Source: Paludibacteraceae bacterium
Lineage (GTDB): Bacteria; Bacteroidota; Bacteroidia; Bacteroidales; Paludibacteraceae
NCBI GenBank assembly: GCA_017503075.1
Contig: JAFVTU010000018.1
Coordinates: 1-32,215 of the forward strand
Reading direction: 5' to 3'
Length of the DNA: 32,215 bases
The notes under the pieces were generated by a model. That model was not told the origin of the DNA and searched no databases. It worked only from the letters and a program-made list of their open reading frames with translations. Shown in pieces: positions 32,161 through 32,215 of the stretch. Both the position numbers and the translations under genes were made by a program. Position 1 is the first letter of the stretch. Every line of letters starts with the position of its first letter.

Positions 32161-32215
32161 ATGAAGCGAACAGTAAATTATTACTCTCAGTCATTCAAAC
32201 AACAAGTTGTTGAAG
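32161..32215 (+). CDS. IS3-type transposase OrfA, start only (runs off right edge)
   Basis: The frame from 32161 reads MKRTVNYYSQSFKQQVVE and continues past the window. Basic residues followed by SFKQQVVE are the usual first helix of the helix-turn-helix in IS3-family OrfA proteins. The upstream 70 bases (from about 32094, CTGTCTTATACTGAAATAGG) may hold the left terminal inverted repeat; the other end is outside the window. Confidence 0.6.
   Translation, partial: MKRTVNYYSQSFKQQVVE

Overview
The window looks like a chromosomal segment of a Bacteroidales (Bacteroidota) bacterium. Supporting signs are the promoter form TTTG-N20-TAnnTTTG seen upstream of many genes, a type IX secretion (T9SS) sorting tail, a Bacteroidales Wza/BY-kinase pair, and family pairs such as DUF6048/DUF6452. 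Genus cannot be read from the sequence. Nearly all genes lie on the minus strand; only the wza-wzc-topB block, a small gene after it, a restriction-gene relic and the transposase at the right end are on the plus strand.

Core part (1-19.0 kb). From left: the 5' part of leuS; an operon of a T9SS-tail mini-protein, a secreted Bacteroidales repeat-family protein and a papain/C39-like peptidase behind a long leader; transketolase; two envelope proteins (DUF6048, DUF6452 lipoprotein) and a DUF7935-like protein; serS; rpmA and rplU with a leader; then divergently wza, a BY-type tyrosine kinase and topoisomerase III; a small Cys-rich membrane protein; an alpha/beta hydrolase; tcdA; and an Smr-domain protein. 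Four clear intrinsic terminators and eight good promoters were located, and several start codons were corrected because the open frame begins at or upstream of the promoter.

Transition zone (18.7-21.1 kb). This is repeat-rich and almost gene-free. It holds a relic of a type I restriction specificity subunit (HsdS), four copies of a long poly-T/poly-A palindrome (two of them bracket a TIGR04076-like/HTH gene), several TTCGGAA-type palindromes, a 300-bp tandem duplication and 11-bp iterons (GTCCCACATTT).

Accessory island (21.1-31.2 kb). This AT-rich, minus-strand block has the character of a defence or phage-derived island. In transcription order it carries a SLATT-like 2TM protein, a 39-residue ORF, a small membrane protein and an HNH endonuclease. 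A second set follows: a phage-type B12-like radical SAM enzyme, a ParB-like protein, a PD-(D/E)xK nuclease, a SNF2 helicase, a second ParB-like protein, an AbiH-like protein fused to a domain resembling the sulfur-binding domain of McrA-type HNH nucleases, and a multipass membrane protein. I infer that the second set could be an undescribed DNA modification/restriction or anti-phage system. The function of the radical SAM enzyme is unknown.

Right edge (31.2-32.2 kb). A nonsense-ridden relic behind an intact promoter, a large imperfect palindrome, other hairpins and repeats, and the start of an IS3-type transposase. No integrase or tRNA gene was seen, so the island's integration mechanism is unresolved.
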